DNA of 64,000 nt from Chryseobacterium sp. 52 (GTDB lineage: Bacteria > Bacteroidota > Bacteroidia > Flavobacteriales > Weeksellaceae): the NCBI RefSeq assembly GCF_002754245.1, contig NZ_PEEX01000001.1, forward strand, positions 868,001-932,000, read 5' to 3'. Within the stretch, counting starts at the first letter, position 1; every line of letters begins with the position of its first letter. Below are positions 40,392 to 47,481 of the stretch, one piece after another. A program made the position numbers and the translations under genes. Under the pieces are notes generated by a model, which was not told the origin of the DNA, did no database searches, and was given only the letters and a program-made list of their open reading frames with translations.

Positions 40392-41015
40392 ATGGTTATT
40401 AAAACGGCAGAATTTGTAAAGAGCAGCGGGAAATGGCAAGAGTGCCCCGAACCTACGATGCCTGAATATGCTTTTATCGGAAGGTCTAATGTTGGAAAAT
40501 CATCATTGATTAATGCAATGATGAATCATAAGGATTTGGCAAAGACTTCCGGAACTCCGGGGAAAACGCAGCTGATCAATCATTTTTTAGTGAATGAAAA
40601 CTGGTATCTGACGGATTTACCGGGTTATGGGTATGCTAAAGTTTCAAAGTCTATAAGAAGGGATTTTGAGAAGCTGATCAATAATTATATTCTAAACAGA
40701 AAAAACCTGGTTAACATTTTTGTATTGGTAGATGCCAGACATAGCCCTCAGAAATTAGATTTAGAGTTTATTGAATGGTGTGGGGAAAGTGGAGTTCCTT
40801 TTTCCATTGTGTTTACAAAGGCTGATAAACTGAAACCCAATGTTGTGATAAAAAATGTAGAAGATTACAAAGTTGAACTTCATAAAACATGGGAAGATCT
40901 GCCGGAATTATATATTACTTCAGCTGAAAAGAAAGAAGGAGGTGATAAGATTCTTGATTTTATCCAAACAACGAATGAATTTTTAAAAAACAATAATGTC
41001 AACTTTGATGAGTAA
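40392..41015 (+). CDS. engB: Ribosome biogenesis GTPase EngB (YsxC/YihA)
   Basis: A 207-residue GTPase of the TRAFAC class required for assembly of the large ribosomal subunit. G1 is GRSNVGKSS (about residues 31-39), G2 lies in TSGTPGKTQ, G3 is DLPGYGYAK, G4 is TKAD and G5 lies in ITSAEKKEG. Length and motifs match the family. Its end overlaps the next gene's start by 8 bases, which suggests coupled translation. Confidence 0.96.
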   Translation: MVIKTAEFVKSSGKWQECPEPTMPEYAFIGRSNVGKSSLINAMMNHKDLAKTSGTPGKTQLINHFLVNENWYLTDLPGYGYAKVSKSIRRDFEKLINNYILNRKNLVNIFVLVDARHSPQKLDLEFIEWCGESGVPFSIVFTKADKLKPNVVIKNVEDYKVELHKTWEDLPELYITSAEKKEGGDKILDFIQTTNEFLKNNNVNFDE

Positions 41016-41457
41016 TATAATCTGGAAAATCAAGACTTTTGATGAGTTTACAGTTCCTGAGCTGTATGCTGTTTTAAAAGCACGTATTGATGTTTTTGTG
41101 ATCGAACAGAACTGTCCTTATCCTGATTTGGATAATAACGACCAGAAGGGAATTCACATCTGGGCAGAGGAGAATGGAGAGATCCTTGCCTACTGCCGTG
41201 TTTTTGATAAAGGAATCAAGTTTGATGAAACTTCTTTCGGAAGAGTGCTTACGACGGAAAAGGCGAGAGGGAAAAGTTTGGGAAAGCAATTGATAAGATA
41301 TGCTGTAGATACCATAGAAAATAGGTTCCATACTTCTGAGATTAAGATTTCAGCACAGGATTATTTATTAAGGTTTTATTCCGAATTCGGATTTGTAGAT
41401 ACCGGGAAAAAATATTTGGAAGATGATATTCCCCATACGGAAATGATCAGAAAATAA
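41008..41457 (+). CDS. GNAT family N-acetyltransferase, ElaA-like
   Basis: A 149-residue acetyltransferase. I use the ATG at 41008 (MSNIIWKIKTFDEF); another ATG at 40996 overlaps engB further. The ElaA-type N-terminus (YAVLKARIDVFVIEQNCPYPDLD) is clear, and the acetyl-CoA loop GRVLTTEKARGKSLGKQLI matches motif A (R/QxxGxG/A-like). The final part (YLLRFYSEFGFVDTGKKYLEDDIPH) is typical. The substrate is unknown. Confidence 0.9.
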   Translation: MSNIIWKIKTFDEFTVPELYAVLKARIDVFVIEQNCPYPDLDNNDQKGIHIWAEENGEILAYCRVFDKGIKFDETSFGRVLTTEKARGKSLGKQLIRYAVDTIENRFHTSEIKISAQDYLLRFYSEFGFVDTGKKYLEDDIPHTEMIRK

Positions 41458-41485
41458 AAAAGGCGAAGAGAAATCTTCGCCTTTT
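41458..41485. terminator. Rho-independent terminator
   Basis: AAAAGGCGAAGA and TCTTCGCCTTTT form a perfect 12-bp stem with a 4-base loop directly after the GNAT stop codon. The flanking A and T tracts allow action in both directions. Confidence 0.88.
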
Positions 41486-41547
41486 CTTGTATATGGAAGT
41501 GTTTTTAGTTTTTATTTAAGCTTTAATACCTCAATAGATTTTGTTAA

Positions 41548-42132
41548 TTATGAAGGAAATCTATTATTATAAGAGCTTAGGTACTTAAAGTTTTTAGTTA
41601 TCTTCTCTTTAGAGATGCTCCATTGATAATTTGAAATTAAGTCTAATGCATGTTCAGAAGTCAGCTTATCTTTATCTATAGAGTGGTTGATATTATTAAA
41701 ATCCCAATTATTAATAATGTTCTTACTAACAGGGCATATATCTATTACATTACCATTATAATATAAAACAGATAAGTAAATTATATTGCCGTCCTCGCTT
41801 TCTTTATCAAAATTCTGTATGATTGTTAATTTTGATTTTTCAATTTTATCCCCATTATAATCTGAAGTATAAGTCAAGTATTGGCCATTTTTTACTTTTT
41901 TATAATCAGTAGAATTTCTTTCATTATCTGAATAAGAAGAATTGTAATTTCCCCCTGAGGTTGATTTATATGATGAATAAACACTTCCTGAATTATAATC
42001 TCTGGTGTGTGGTTTTACATAGGTTCCATCTTTTCTTGTATATCCTTTTACACTTGTCGTTCTTCTTTGTGCGTCAAGTTGCGTTAAGAATGAAAAAGTA
42101 AAAAAAAGAAGTAAAAAAAATTTAAGTTTCAT
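41548..42132 (-). CDS. Secreted protein with VKGYTRKDGTYV motif
   Basis: A 194-residue exported protein. The start at 42132 gives a good signal peptide (MKLKFFLLLFFTFSFLTQLDAQ). Right after cleavage comes VKGYTRKDGTYVKPHTR, a motif shared by many small secreted flavobacterial proteins, then a Ser/Tyr/Asn-rich linker (about residues 45-75) and a C-terminal part of unknown fold. I cannot assign a function. A second small secreted protein gene lies 11 bases upstream, so both are probably co-transcribed. Confidence 0.75.
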   Translation of the reverse strand: MKLKFFLLLFFTFSFLTQLDAQRRTTSVKGYTRKDGTYVKPHTRDYNSGSVYSSYKSTSGGNYNSSYSDNERNSTDYKKVKNGQYLTYTSDYNGDKIEKSKLTIIQNFDKESEDGNIIYLSVLYYNGNVIDICPVSKNIINNWDFNNINHSIDKDKLTSEHALDLISNYQWSISKEKITKNFKYLSSYNNRFPS

Positions 42133-42143
42133 AATTGTTAATT

Positions 42144-42458
42144 TTAATTGCAGTTTGAACAATATGATCTGTCTACATATTGTTTGCTTTTTCCTGAATA
42201 GTAATAGCATCCTCCTCTTTCTCCTACATATAATTTATTTCCGTTATACATACATCCTTTGCTTTGCGAATAGAAATTTGACTTTTTATAGTTAGAACTT
42301 TCACTGCTCTTAATATTACTTTTACTCTTTTTCGCTTTTTTCTTTTGTTTTTTAGATGATAATTCTGTTTTGGAAGCAGTTGTATTTACTGTGGCAGTAT
42401 AATTTGCCGGCAGTAGGAAAGCAACTCCGAGGAGGGCTGTGAATAGTAGTTTTTTCAT
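42144..42458 (-). CDS. Small secreted protein with PBCV-type basic adaptor motif
   Basis: A 104-residue protein with an N-terminal signal peptide, a very basic Lys/Ser-rich middle (about residues 33-60) and a C-terminal motif GNKLYVGERGGCYYYSGKSK, then QYVDRSYC. This resembles the basic adaptor domain first defined in chlorovirus (PBCV-1) proteins. Four cysteines in the last 37 residues could form disulfides outside the cell. The function is unknown; the similarity is by eye. Confidence 0.75.
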   Translation of the reverse strand: MKKLLFTALLGVAFLLPANYTATVNTTASKTELSSKKQKKKAKKSKSNIKSSESSNYKKSNFYSQSKGCMYNGNKLYVGERGGCYYYSGKSKQYVDRSYCSNCN

Positions 42459-42503
42459 TGTTGTTAGTTTTATATATTAATGGTTTTCGTGGTTATGAGT
42501 TCT

Positions 42504-43163
42504 TTATTCTATAATTTCAGAATCTTTTGATGATTCTATGTTGTAATATGTATATTCATCGTCTCCCGAATACCACTTGTATTGTGTCTGCTTAAATCTT
42601 AAGTTTAAGAGCATTTCATGAAGGGTTGCTTGGGTTTCTTTAATGTTTTTATTGGAGGCAAAATATCCAGCTGTAAACTGAATCGTCTTATTACTTGATC
42701 CCAAAATTCTGACATCAACATCATTTACCCATAGTTTATCTTTAATTAATTCATAATAGATGTATCTCAGTTTAGGAAATGTTTTAACTTGAGAGTTTAT
42801 AACTTTTTTTTCTAATTTTTTTGCCAATTCCTGTTCATCACTATTTTTGCTAGACTTTCCTTCATTAATAATAGAAGAATAAACTTTATAAAGAGCCAAT
42901 ACTATTACTATTCCATCTAAAGATTTTACATTCTTTGCCAAATCTTGACCTTCATCAATTCCTTTAATATTATTTTCAAGCCTTGTCTTAAGGTCTATTT
43001 TGTCTTCTGATTTTTTTTCTGTTTGAATTAGTTCTTCTTTATTTTGAGGAGTAGAGGGATCTGTTTTTGAACACTTAATTAATAACAAGAATAACAATCC
43101 AAAAGGAATTAAAAATCTCTTTTTTAAGTAAAATGGTTTGGGTTTAATATCTGTTTTATTCAT
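42504..43163 (-). CDS. Membrane-anchored or lipoprotein of unknown function
   Basis: A 219-residue protein starting at 43163 (MNKTDIKPKPFYLKKRFL). A hydrophobic stretch ends in LLIKCSKTD, so it may be a lipoprotein (Cys about 31) or a signal-anchored protein. The rest is soluble, with a helical first half (NNIKGIDEGQDLAKNVKSLDGIVIVLAL) and a beta-rich end. No family recognised. The promoter is well defined: a TACTTTTG box at 43200 with a TTACGG-N4-CCGTAA palindrome 33 bases upstream, shared with two other genes of this locus. Confidence 0.75.
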   Translation of the reverse strand: MNKTDIKPKPFYLKKRFLIPFGLLFLLLIKCSKTDPSTPQNKEELIQTEKKSEDKIDLKTRLENNIKGIDEGQDLAKNVKSLDGIVIVLALYKVYSSIINEGKSSKNSDEQELAKKLEKKVINSQVKTFPKLRYIYYELIKDKLWVNDVDVRILGSSNKTIQFTAGYFASNKNIKETQATLHEMLLNLRFKQTQYKWYSGDDEYTYYNIESSKDSEIIE

Positions 43164-43199
43164 GGAAATGATTTTATGGTTGCTTTTGTATTTCTTCTT

Positions 43200-43207
43200 C
43201 AAAAGTA
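43200..43207 (-). promoter_or_regulatory. -7 box (TACTTTTG) for the 43163 gene
   Basis: Minus-strand TAnnTTTG match 36 bases before the start codon. Its centre lies exactly 33 bases from the centre of the palindrome at 43229-43244. Confidence 0.65.
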
Positions 43208-43228
43208 TCCAGAGAAAAAATGATTTCC

Positions 43229-43244
43229 TTACGGGAATCCGTAA
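43229..43244. promoter_or_regulatory. Palindrome TTACGG-N4-CCGTAA, putative activator site 1
   Basis: TTACGGGAATCCGTAA is a 6-bp inverted repeat with a 4-base centre, next to an A tract. An identical copy lies at 43517-43532 and a close variant at 46495-46510. All three are the same distance from a -7 box and take the place of a -33 element. Confidence 0.65.
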
Positions 43245-43255
43245 AATAAAAAAGC

Positions 43256-43281
43256 CCAACGATCAAGCCATTGATCGTTGG
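43256..43281 (-). terminator. Terminator of the 56-residue protein gene
   Basis: CCAACGATCAA and TTGATCGTTGG form a perfect 11-bp stem with a 4-base loop. On the minus strand it is followed by GCTTTTTTATTTT. It lies 8 bases after the stop of the small gene. Confidence 0.85.
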
Positions 43282-43288
43282 TTAAAGT

Positions 43289-43459
43289 TTAGGCATATTG
43301 AATTAACTCCCAAGTAACAGCGTTTCCACTGTAAGGAGGCATTCTGTTACCTTTGGCAATTGGTGCAGTTGTTGTTGGGGTTCCAACGACTTTCCATACT
43401 CCAGATTCAGGACATTCTTCTCCTGTTCTTGCTTTTGTTCCTAATGGTTTTTTTACCAT
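43289..43459 (-). CDS. Small 56-residue protein, YjzC-like layout
   Basis: The ATG at 43459 and TAA at 43289-43291 enclose 56 codons. The product begins MVKKPLGTKARTGEECPESG and contains the patterns GEECPESGVW and PIAKGNRMPPYSG, ending AVTWELIQYA. The order of a GxxCPxSGxW turn, a GNRMPP turn and a late Trp recalls the small YjzC protein of Bacillus, but this is only by eye. It has its own -7 box (43488), a palindromic site and a strong terminator, so it is a complete one-gene unit. Confidence 0.75.
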   Translation of the reverse strand: MVKKPLGTKARTGEECPESGVWKVVGTPTTTAPIAKGNRMPPYSGNAVTWELIQYA

Positions 43460-43487
43460 ACTAAAATTTTTTATTGGTTTAACATTT

Positions 43488-43495
43488 CAAAAATA
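43488..43495 (-). promoter_or_regulatory. -7 box (TATTTTTG) for the 56-residue protein gene
   Basis: Minus-strand TAnnTTTG match 28 bases before the start codon. The palindrome at 43517-43532 is centred 33 bases upstream, as at 43200. Confidence 0.65.
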
Positions 43496-43516
43496 TGAAG
43501 TCTACAAAGCCAATCC

Positions 43517-43532
43517 TTACGGGAATCCGTAA
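43517..43532. promoter_or_regulatory. Palindrome TTACGG-N4-CCGTAA, putative activator site 2
   Basis: Identical in all 16 bases to site 1 and followed by a similar A-rich stretch. It lies between the small gene's promoter and the end of the response regulator gene. Confidence 0.65.
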
Positions 43533-43586
43533 AACAAAAAACCTTTCAAAGAATTGAAAGGTTGTATAGAAAATTTTAAAACAAGA

Positions 43587-44252
43587 TTATATAATTCCGA
43601 GGTCTTTGCAGAAAGCGATCAATTGTTCATTGCTTGTAACTCCCAGCGCATCTTTTAAACTATTTAACCTTTTTTCCACACTGCTGAGACTATTAGGTGT
43701 AATATTATTATTCTGCAGATAAGTCGGAATGTTTTTTTGAAGAACCCCCTGAGAAAGGAGCGAAACAAGCGTAATGTCATAAGAGGTAAACTCATAACTA
43801 TTGAGCTTTTTTACTTCCTGTTTAAGGTCAAGCGACAGATAGTTTTCATTGACATAAACGGATGCGATTGCCTTTTTCAGTTCTTTGGAATCATTTCTGG
43901 CTTTTCGAACGAATCCATTGATTTTATATTCAGTAAAAAGAGATTCTATAATTCCTGATTTATGTTCTCCGGAAAAGACAATTACTTTCAAAGAAGGCTG
44001 TAATTCTCTTATTTTTTGGATCAGTTCTCTGCCGTCCTGGATATTTTGTTCGTGATGATCCTCTTCAAAAGAAAGATCAGTAATTAATAAATCATAAAGT
44101 TCATCCTCCCGAAACGATTTTTGAACTTTTGCTAATGCATCATCGCAATAATATACATAATCAACATTTGGAATGTTGAGTTCTTCCAATGTTTTTTGGA
44201 CAGAAATACTGCTGCTTTCGTGGTCTTCGGCTATTAAAATTTTTTTGAACAT
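43587..44252 (-). CDS. NarL/LuxR-type response regulator
   Basis: A 221-residue regulator. The receiver has acidic IAEDHESSS, phospho-acceptor D59 in LLITDLSFEED, S in VFSGEH and K in GFVRKARND. The C-terminal 70 residues form a divergent LuxR-type helix-turn-helix (DITLVSLLSQGVLQKNIPTYL ... SSVEKRLNSLKDALGV). The kinase gene ends 14 bases upstream, so the two form a cognate operon. Because three identical or near-identical palindromes occur at promoters on both sides of this operon, it is the best candidate to bind them. Confidence 0.9.
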   Translation of the reverse strand: MFKKILIAEDHESSSISVQKTLEELNIPNVDYVYYCDDALAKVQKSFREDELYDLLITDLSFEEDHHEQNIQDGRELIQKIRELQPSLKVIVFSGEHKSGIIESLFTEYKINGFVRKARNDSKELKKAIASVYVNENYLSLDLKQEVKKLNSYEFTSYDITLVSLLSQGVLQKNIPTYLQNNNITPNSLSSVEKRLNSLKDALGVTSNEQLIAFCKDLGII

Positions 44253-44266
44253 TCTTTTTCGTCTTT

Positions 44267-45892
44267 TTAAGAAACAGGAAATGAAATATTAATCTTCAGT
44301 CCTTTTTCGGTTGCGTTGTCAAAAATAATTTCTCCATGGTTAGCTGCAATACGGGAACCCGTATTCGTAAGTCCATTTTTGTAAATCATTTCTCCGGAGA
44401 TGCCAACACCATTATCTGTATATTGAATTTTGACAGTATTTTCGAGTCTTTCAAATTTAAAAATAACACGTGAAGCCTGGCTGTGCTTTTTCATATTAAC
44501 CAAAAGCTCCCGGATGATCTGGTATACATCTTCAAAAGCAGATTGAGAAATACCGGTCCATATCTCGTCCTCGTTTCCTACGGTATAGGTTTCGGTCATC
44601 TCGTTCTTAAAAGAAGCGATAAGGCTGGATGTTTTCTCTTTATATTCCTTTTTATCATCTTCAGGCTGCGGCTTTTCATAGGAAATGTCTCTTGACTTTT
44701 CATACACGAATTCCAGTTCATCAAGAGCATTTTCTTTATCAAAATGTTCCTGATTTTCTATTTTGGTCATCACCTGGTAAATTCCGTTGGCGACAACATC
44801 GTGGACTCTTTTGGACAGTCTAAGTTGATTTTCTTTAATTTTTAGCTCATTTTCCTGCTTGAGTCTTTTTTGCCTTCTCCAGTATAAGCTTATGATAAAA
44901 ACCATAGCAATAACTAAAATGACTGAAATCGCATATTGTCTAGTTTTTTCAGCTTTTAATTTTAGATTATCAGCATTCTTTTTTTCTACATCATATCTTA
45001 TGATAGCAAACTGATTTTTAGCTTTACTTCTGGCAACCTGTACACTGTCATTAAGTGCTTGAAATTTTTGAAAATAGGCTAAGTAATGTTCAGGATCTAA
45101 GTTTATTATTTTTTGTAATGCTTGTAATTGATCTTCTGAACTGTTGTTCTTTTTAGCAGTATTTAGCATTGCATTTGCATAAGACAATGCTTTCTTTTTA
45201 TCTAAATAGAAAAAATAATTGGATAAAGCTGCATAACTGGAATTTTCATCTGTCCCATTTTTTTGTCTTATTTCCAGGGCTTTATGGAACTCAGGAAGAG
45301 GATTGTAGTTTTGATTCTCATAATGTTTTGCCCGAGCCATATTGTTAATAAACATAGCATATTTTAAACTGTCTGAAGTTGGCAAAGCTAGTTTTATACT
45401 TTTCTGAGCTTCTTTATATTTTCCTAATGTTATTAATGCGGCTCCCAGATTATTATGATACATATATTTATTTTCTGTATCATCAGAGTATTGAAGTGCT
45501 TTTTTGTAGTACTTGATGGTTTCGTCAAAATAGTAGAGGTAAGAAGAGCAAATTGCCATATTATTAAAATTCGAGGCTAATATTCGTCTGCTTAAGCTAT
45601 CTTCCTTTTTCTCCAGACACCGATCGGCTTCAAGAGAGGTTTCAAGGCTTCCATAATAATCTCCTTTACCTTCCTGAATAATGGCCATATTTACTAGAGA
45701 CCGAGCTCCTTCGATAGAGTCATTTGCTTCAAAATATAAATTTTTGGACAGATTAAAATAATAGAAAGATGAGCCCGTTGTATCTGCCCTTGCCTTATCA
45801 AAATATGCTTTTGCAATACTAATTTTTTCAGATTTTTTGTTATTGCAGGAAAAAAGTAACATCGATAAAACGATGAGAAAAAACTTTTTCAT
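44267..45892 (-). CDS. Lipoprotein-type TPR sensor histidine kinase
   Basis: A 541-residue kinase. It begins with a lipoprotein signal peptide (lipobox LLFSC, Cys16). A region of TPR-like helical repeats (about 20-260) lies outside the cytoplasm, followed by one membrane helix (about 310-330). The cytoplasmic part has a HisKA_3-like dimerisation domain (LRLSKRVHDVVANGIYQ, His about 363) and a HATPase domain (LLVNMKKHSQASR, YTDNGVGISG, GLTNTGSRI). This NarL-type kinase pairs with the downstream regulator. Periplasmic TPRs suggest that it senses a peptide or protein partner. Confidence 0.9.
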   Translation of the reverse strand: MKKFFLIVLSMLLFSCNNKKSEKISIAKAYFDKARADTTGSSFYYFNLSKNLYFEANDSIEGARSLVNMAIIQEGKGDYYGSLETSLEADRCLEKKEDSLSRRILASNFNNMAICSSYLYYFDETIKYYKKALQYSDDTENKYMYHNNLGAALITLGKYKEAQKSIKLALPTSDSLKYAMFINNMARAKHYENQNYNPLPEFHKALEIRQKNGTDENSSYAALSNYFFYLDKKKALSYANAMLNTAKKNNSSEDQLQALQKIINLDPEHYLAYFQKFQALNDSVQVARSKAKNQFAIIRYDVEKKNADNLKLKAEKTRQYAISVILVIAMVFIISLYWRRQKRLKQENELKIKENQLRLSKRVHDVVANGIYQVMTKIENQEHFDKENALDELEFVYEKSRDISYEKPQPEDDKKEYKEKTSSLIASFKNEMTETYTVGNEDEIWTGISQSAFEDVYQIIRELLVNMKKHSQASRVIFKFERLENTVKIQYTDNGVGISGEMIYKNGLTNTGSRIAANHGEIIFDNATEKGLKINISFPVS

Positions 45893-45921
45893 GGGTGTTA
45901 GTTTTTTCTTACAAATTAAAA

Positions 45922-45952
45922 AAAAAGAACAGATTATACAATCTGCTCTTTT
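45922..45952 (-). terminator. Terminator of the small Gly/Asn-rich gene
   Basis: Arms AAAAGAACAGATT and AATCTGCTCTTTT pair with one mismatch over a short loop; the minus strand then reads into T-rich sequence. It lies between the small gene's stop (45971) and the kinase start. Confidence 0.6.
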
Positions 45953-45970
45953 AAAATTAACTTAGTCAAT

Positions 45971-46180
45971 TTATGGTTGGGTTGAAGACGGAGGTGTTTG
46001 TCCCGTATTTCCACCTGTATTTCCACCATTTCCATGGCCGTTTCCATTCCCATTTCCGTCTCCATCTCCTGAATCTGTCAGTTGAATCGTTGTCGGAGCC
46101 TGGTTGTTATTATCTGTTGTCGTGTTTGCGTTGTTATTTGAAAATGCTAATCCCAGTAGCATCAATATTAATTCTAACAT
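45971..46180 (-). CDS. Small Gly/Asn-rich membrane or secreted protein
   Basis: A 69-residue protein: a hydrophobic N-terminus (MLELILMLLGLAFS) and then a low-complexity tail rich in Asn, Gly, Asp, Thr and Pro (repeats of GDGDGNGNGNG type). No cysteine for lipidation. It may be a small anchored or exported peptide. It lies just upstream of the kinase and is followed by a hairpin, so it is probably transcribed on its own. Short length and biased composition limit confidence. Confidence 0.5.
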   Translation of the reverse strand: MLELILMLLGLAFSNNNANTTTDNNNQAPTTIQLTDSGDGDGNGNGNGHGNGGNTGGNTGQTPPSSTQP

Positions 46181-46494
46181 TGGTTTAAAAATTTAAAATT
46201 TGGCATTAGTGTTCTTCCTTGCGAAACAGATCGCAAGCAGTTTGACACGTTTAAAAATTTCGAAGCGCTTCTTAAATTTTTGGGAAGTAAACCTTCAAAA
46301 ACGGAGGAGAAACATCTGCTTCCCAACCCGGAGTTTTCCTCCGTTTTATCTGGTGATTTTGAAATCAGTTTCGTATTTTTGTTTTTGTAATGTTTTGTTT
46401 GTCACTGATTTCTATGGCAAAGATGCGAAAGGATGTGACGCAGATGTTAGACAAGACATGGACATCGATAGACAGAAAATGGACAGGAATTTCA
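46181..46494. other. Non-coding stretch with long inverted repeat
   Basis: No supportable gene. It contains the inverted repeat AAAACGGAGGA (46298-46308)/TCCTCCGTTTT (46337-46347) around a 28-base loop, a small hairpin TTGCGA/TCGCAA near 46220 and a plus-strand TATTTTTG box at 46374. It may hold a structured RNA or an old terminator. Nothing more can be shown from the sequence. Confidence 0.35.
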
Positions 46495-46510
46495 TTGCGG
46501 AAACCCGTAA
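46495..46510. promoter_or_regulatory. Palindrome variant TTGCGG-N4-CCGTAA, putative activator site 3
   Basis: TTGCGGAAACCCGTAA matches sites 1 and 2 in the CGG/CCG core and outer bases. Its centre lies about 33.5 bases upstream of a near -7 box (TATTTTG, 46533-46539), the same geometry as the other two sites but on the plus strand. Confidence 0.55.
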
Positions 46511-46532
46511 TGCGACATGGTAAAAAATCACC

Positions 46533-46539
46533 TATTTTG
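46533..46539 (+). promoter_or_regulatory. Near -7 box (TATTTTG) for the 46562 gene
   Basis: One base shorter than TAnnTTTG, 23 bases before the chosen ATG at 46562. It supports that start over an in-frame ATG at 46517, which would lie upstream of the promoter. Confidence 0.45.
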
Positions 46540-46561
46540 TAATTGCCTTAAAAAACTAATT

Positions 46562-47428
46562 ATGTCCAAGAAAAAACTATTAATTCATGAGGTATTTGAA
46601 AGAATTAAAGAAAAATCTCCAAAAGATACCAAAAGCGGATGGGCTGTTGATCTTGCTGATGATCTTGAAAAAAAATTGAGATTTACGCTATCAGCAAAAA
46701 CCCTTTCCAGGTATTATGATTCGTATGTAGCAGAAATAAAAGAAGAAACGGGTATAGAAAATCTTATCCTCAATAAGTTGAGCCAGTATTTGGATTATAA
46801 AGATTTTGATGATTTTTCTAAAACATTAATAAAGAAGGATGATGAAGCAAAATCTACTACAGTAAAAATAAGTGTTGATGAAGGAGAAGAGAGTATACCA
46901 AGGAAGATATCTGACATTTTTATTACCGTAACGAATACATTAGAGAATAATCAAACGTTTAATGTTCCGGAATTCCTAAAACAGAATGGAATGGGTATTA
47001 TGGAAATTGCGTTGCTTGTATGCCTTGTAACAGGAAATATTGTTTTTTCTAATAACAAGAAAATAAGCAATGCTTCTTCATTTCCATTAGGCTTTATGTC
47101 AGGTATTCAATCGGTTACTGACAAAAAATATATGTTTTGGAATGGGGAAAGATATGTTGCTACCGATAGCAGCTTTATCAGACCTGGGCTTGAAATAAAG
47201 GCTATGGATGAGCACCTGTTTCAACATTTGAGAAAGATAAATAGAAAAGATACATTGACCGTTGACAATGCATTAGGGGTTACCTGGTATTCGAAGTTCT
47301 ATGGGACCGTGGAGTTTTTTACAGACGATGGAGTAGATCCGGAAAATGGACGTGAACTAAGGTCTTCTACAGCTCATATTATAGAAAAATATGCTGGCAA
47401 ACCCAAGGATTCAGTAGAAGTTGAATAA
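46562..47428 (+). CDS. Membrane-anchored protein of unknown function
   Basis: A 288-residue protein from MSKKKLLIHEVFERIKEK. The N-terminal 100 residues are soluble and helical (LADDLEKKLRFTLSAKTLSRYYDSYV) and look DNA-binding-like, though no definite helix-turn-helix can be claimed. One hydrophobic helix (about 148-165, GIMEIALLVCLVTGNIVF) follows, then a C-terminal domain outside the membrane. This layout recalls anti-sigma or ToxR-like one-component sensors, but the family is unknown. It ends at a terminator and shares its promoter palindrome with two neighbouring genes. Confidence 0.7.
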   Translation: MSKKKLLIHEVFERIKEKSPKDTKSGWAVDLADDLEKKLRFTLSAKTLSRYYDSYVAEIKEETGIENLILNKLSQYLDYKDFDDFSKTLIKKDDEAKSTTVKISVDEGEESIPRKISDIFITVTNTLENNQTFNVPEFLKQNGMGIMEIALLVCLVTGNIVFSNNKKISNASSFPLGFMSGIQSVTDKKYMFWNGERYVATDSSFIRPGLEIKAMDEHLFQHLRKINRKDTLTVDNALGVTWYSKFYGTVEFFTDDGVDPENGRELRSSTAHIIEKYAGKPKDSVEVE

Positions 47429-47446
47429 TAATTTTTTACATAAAAA

Positions 47447-47474
47447 AAGCGAATATCAAACAGATATTCGCTTT
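47447..47474. terminator. Bidirectional terminator
   Basis: AAAGCGAATATC and GATATTCGCTTT form a perfect 12-bp stem with a 4-base loop, between the convergent 46562 gene and msrA. Confidence 0.85.
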
Positions 47475-47481
47475 ATATTTT

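Noticed and set aside
44351..44366. ATACGG-like palindrome inside the TPR kinase gene
   Set aside because: It resembles the TTACGG sites but lies within conserved coding sequence, with no -7 box at 33 bases; treated as chance.
46200..46523. 107-codon plus-strand frame
   Set aside because: Composition is not protein-like, it crosses an inverted repeat and a promoter region, and it ends before the real gene at 46562.
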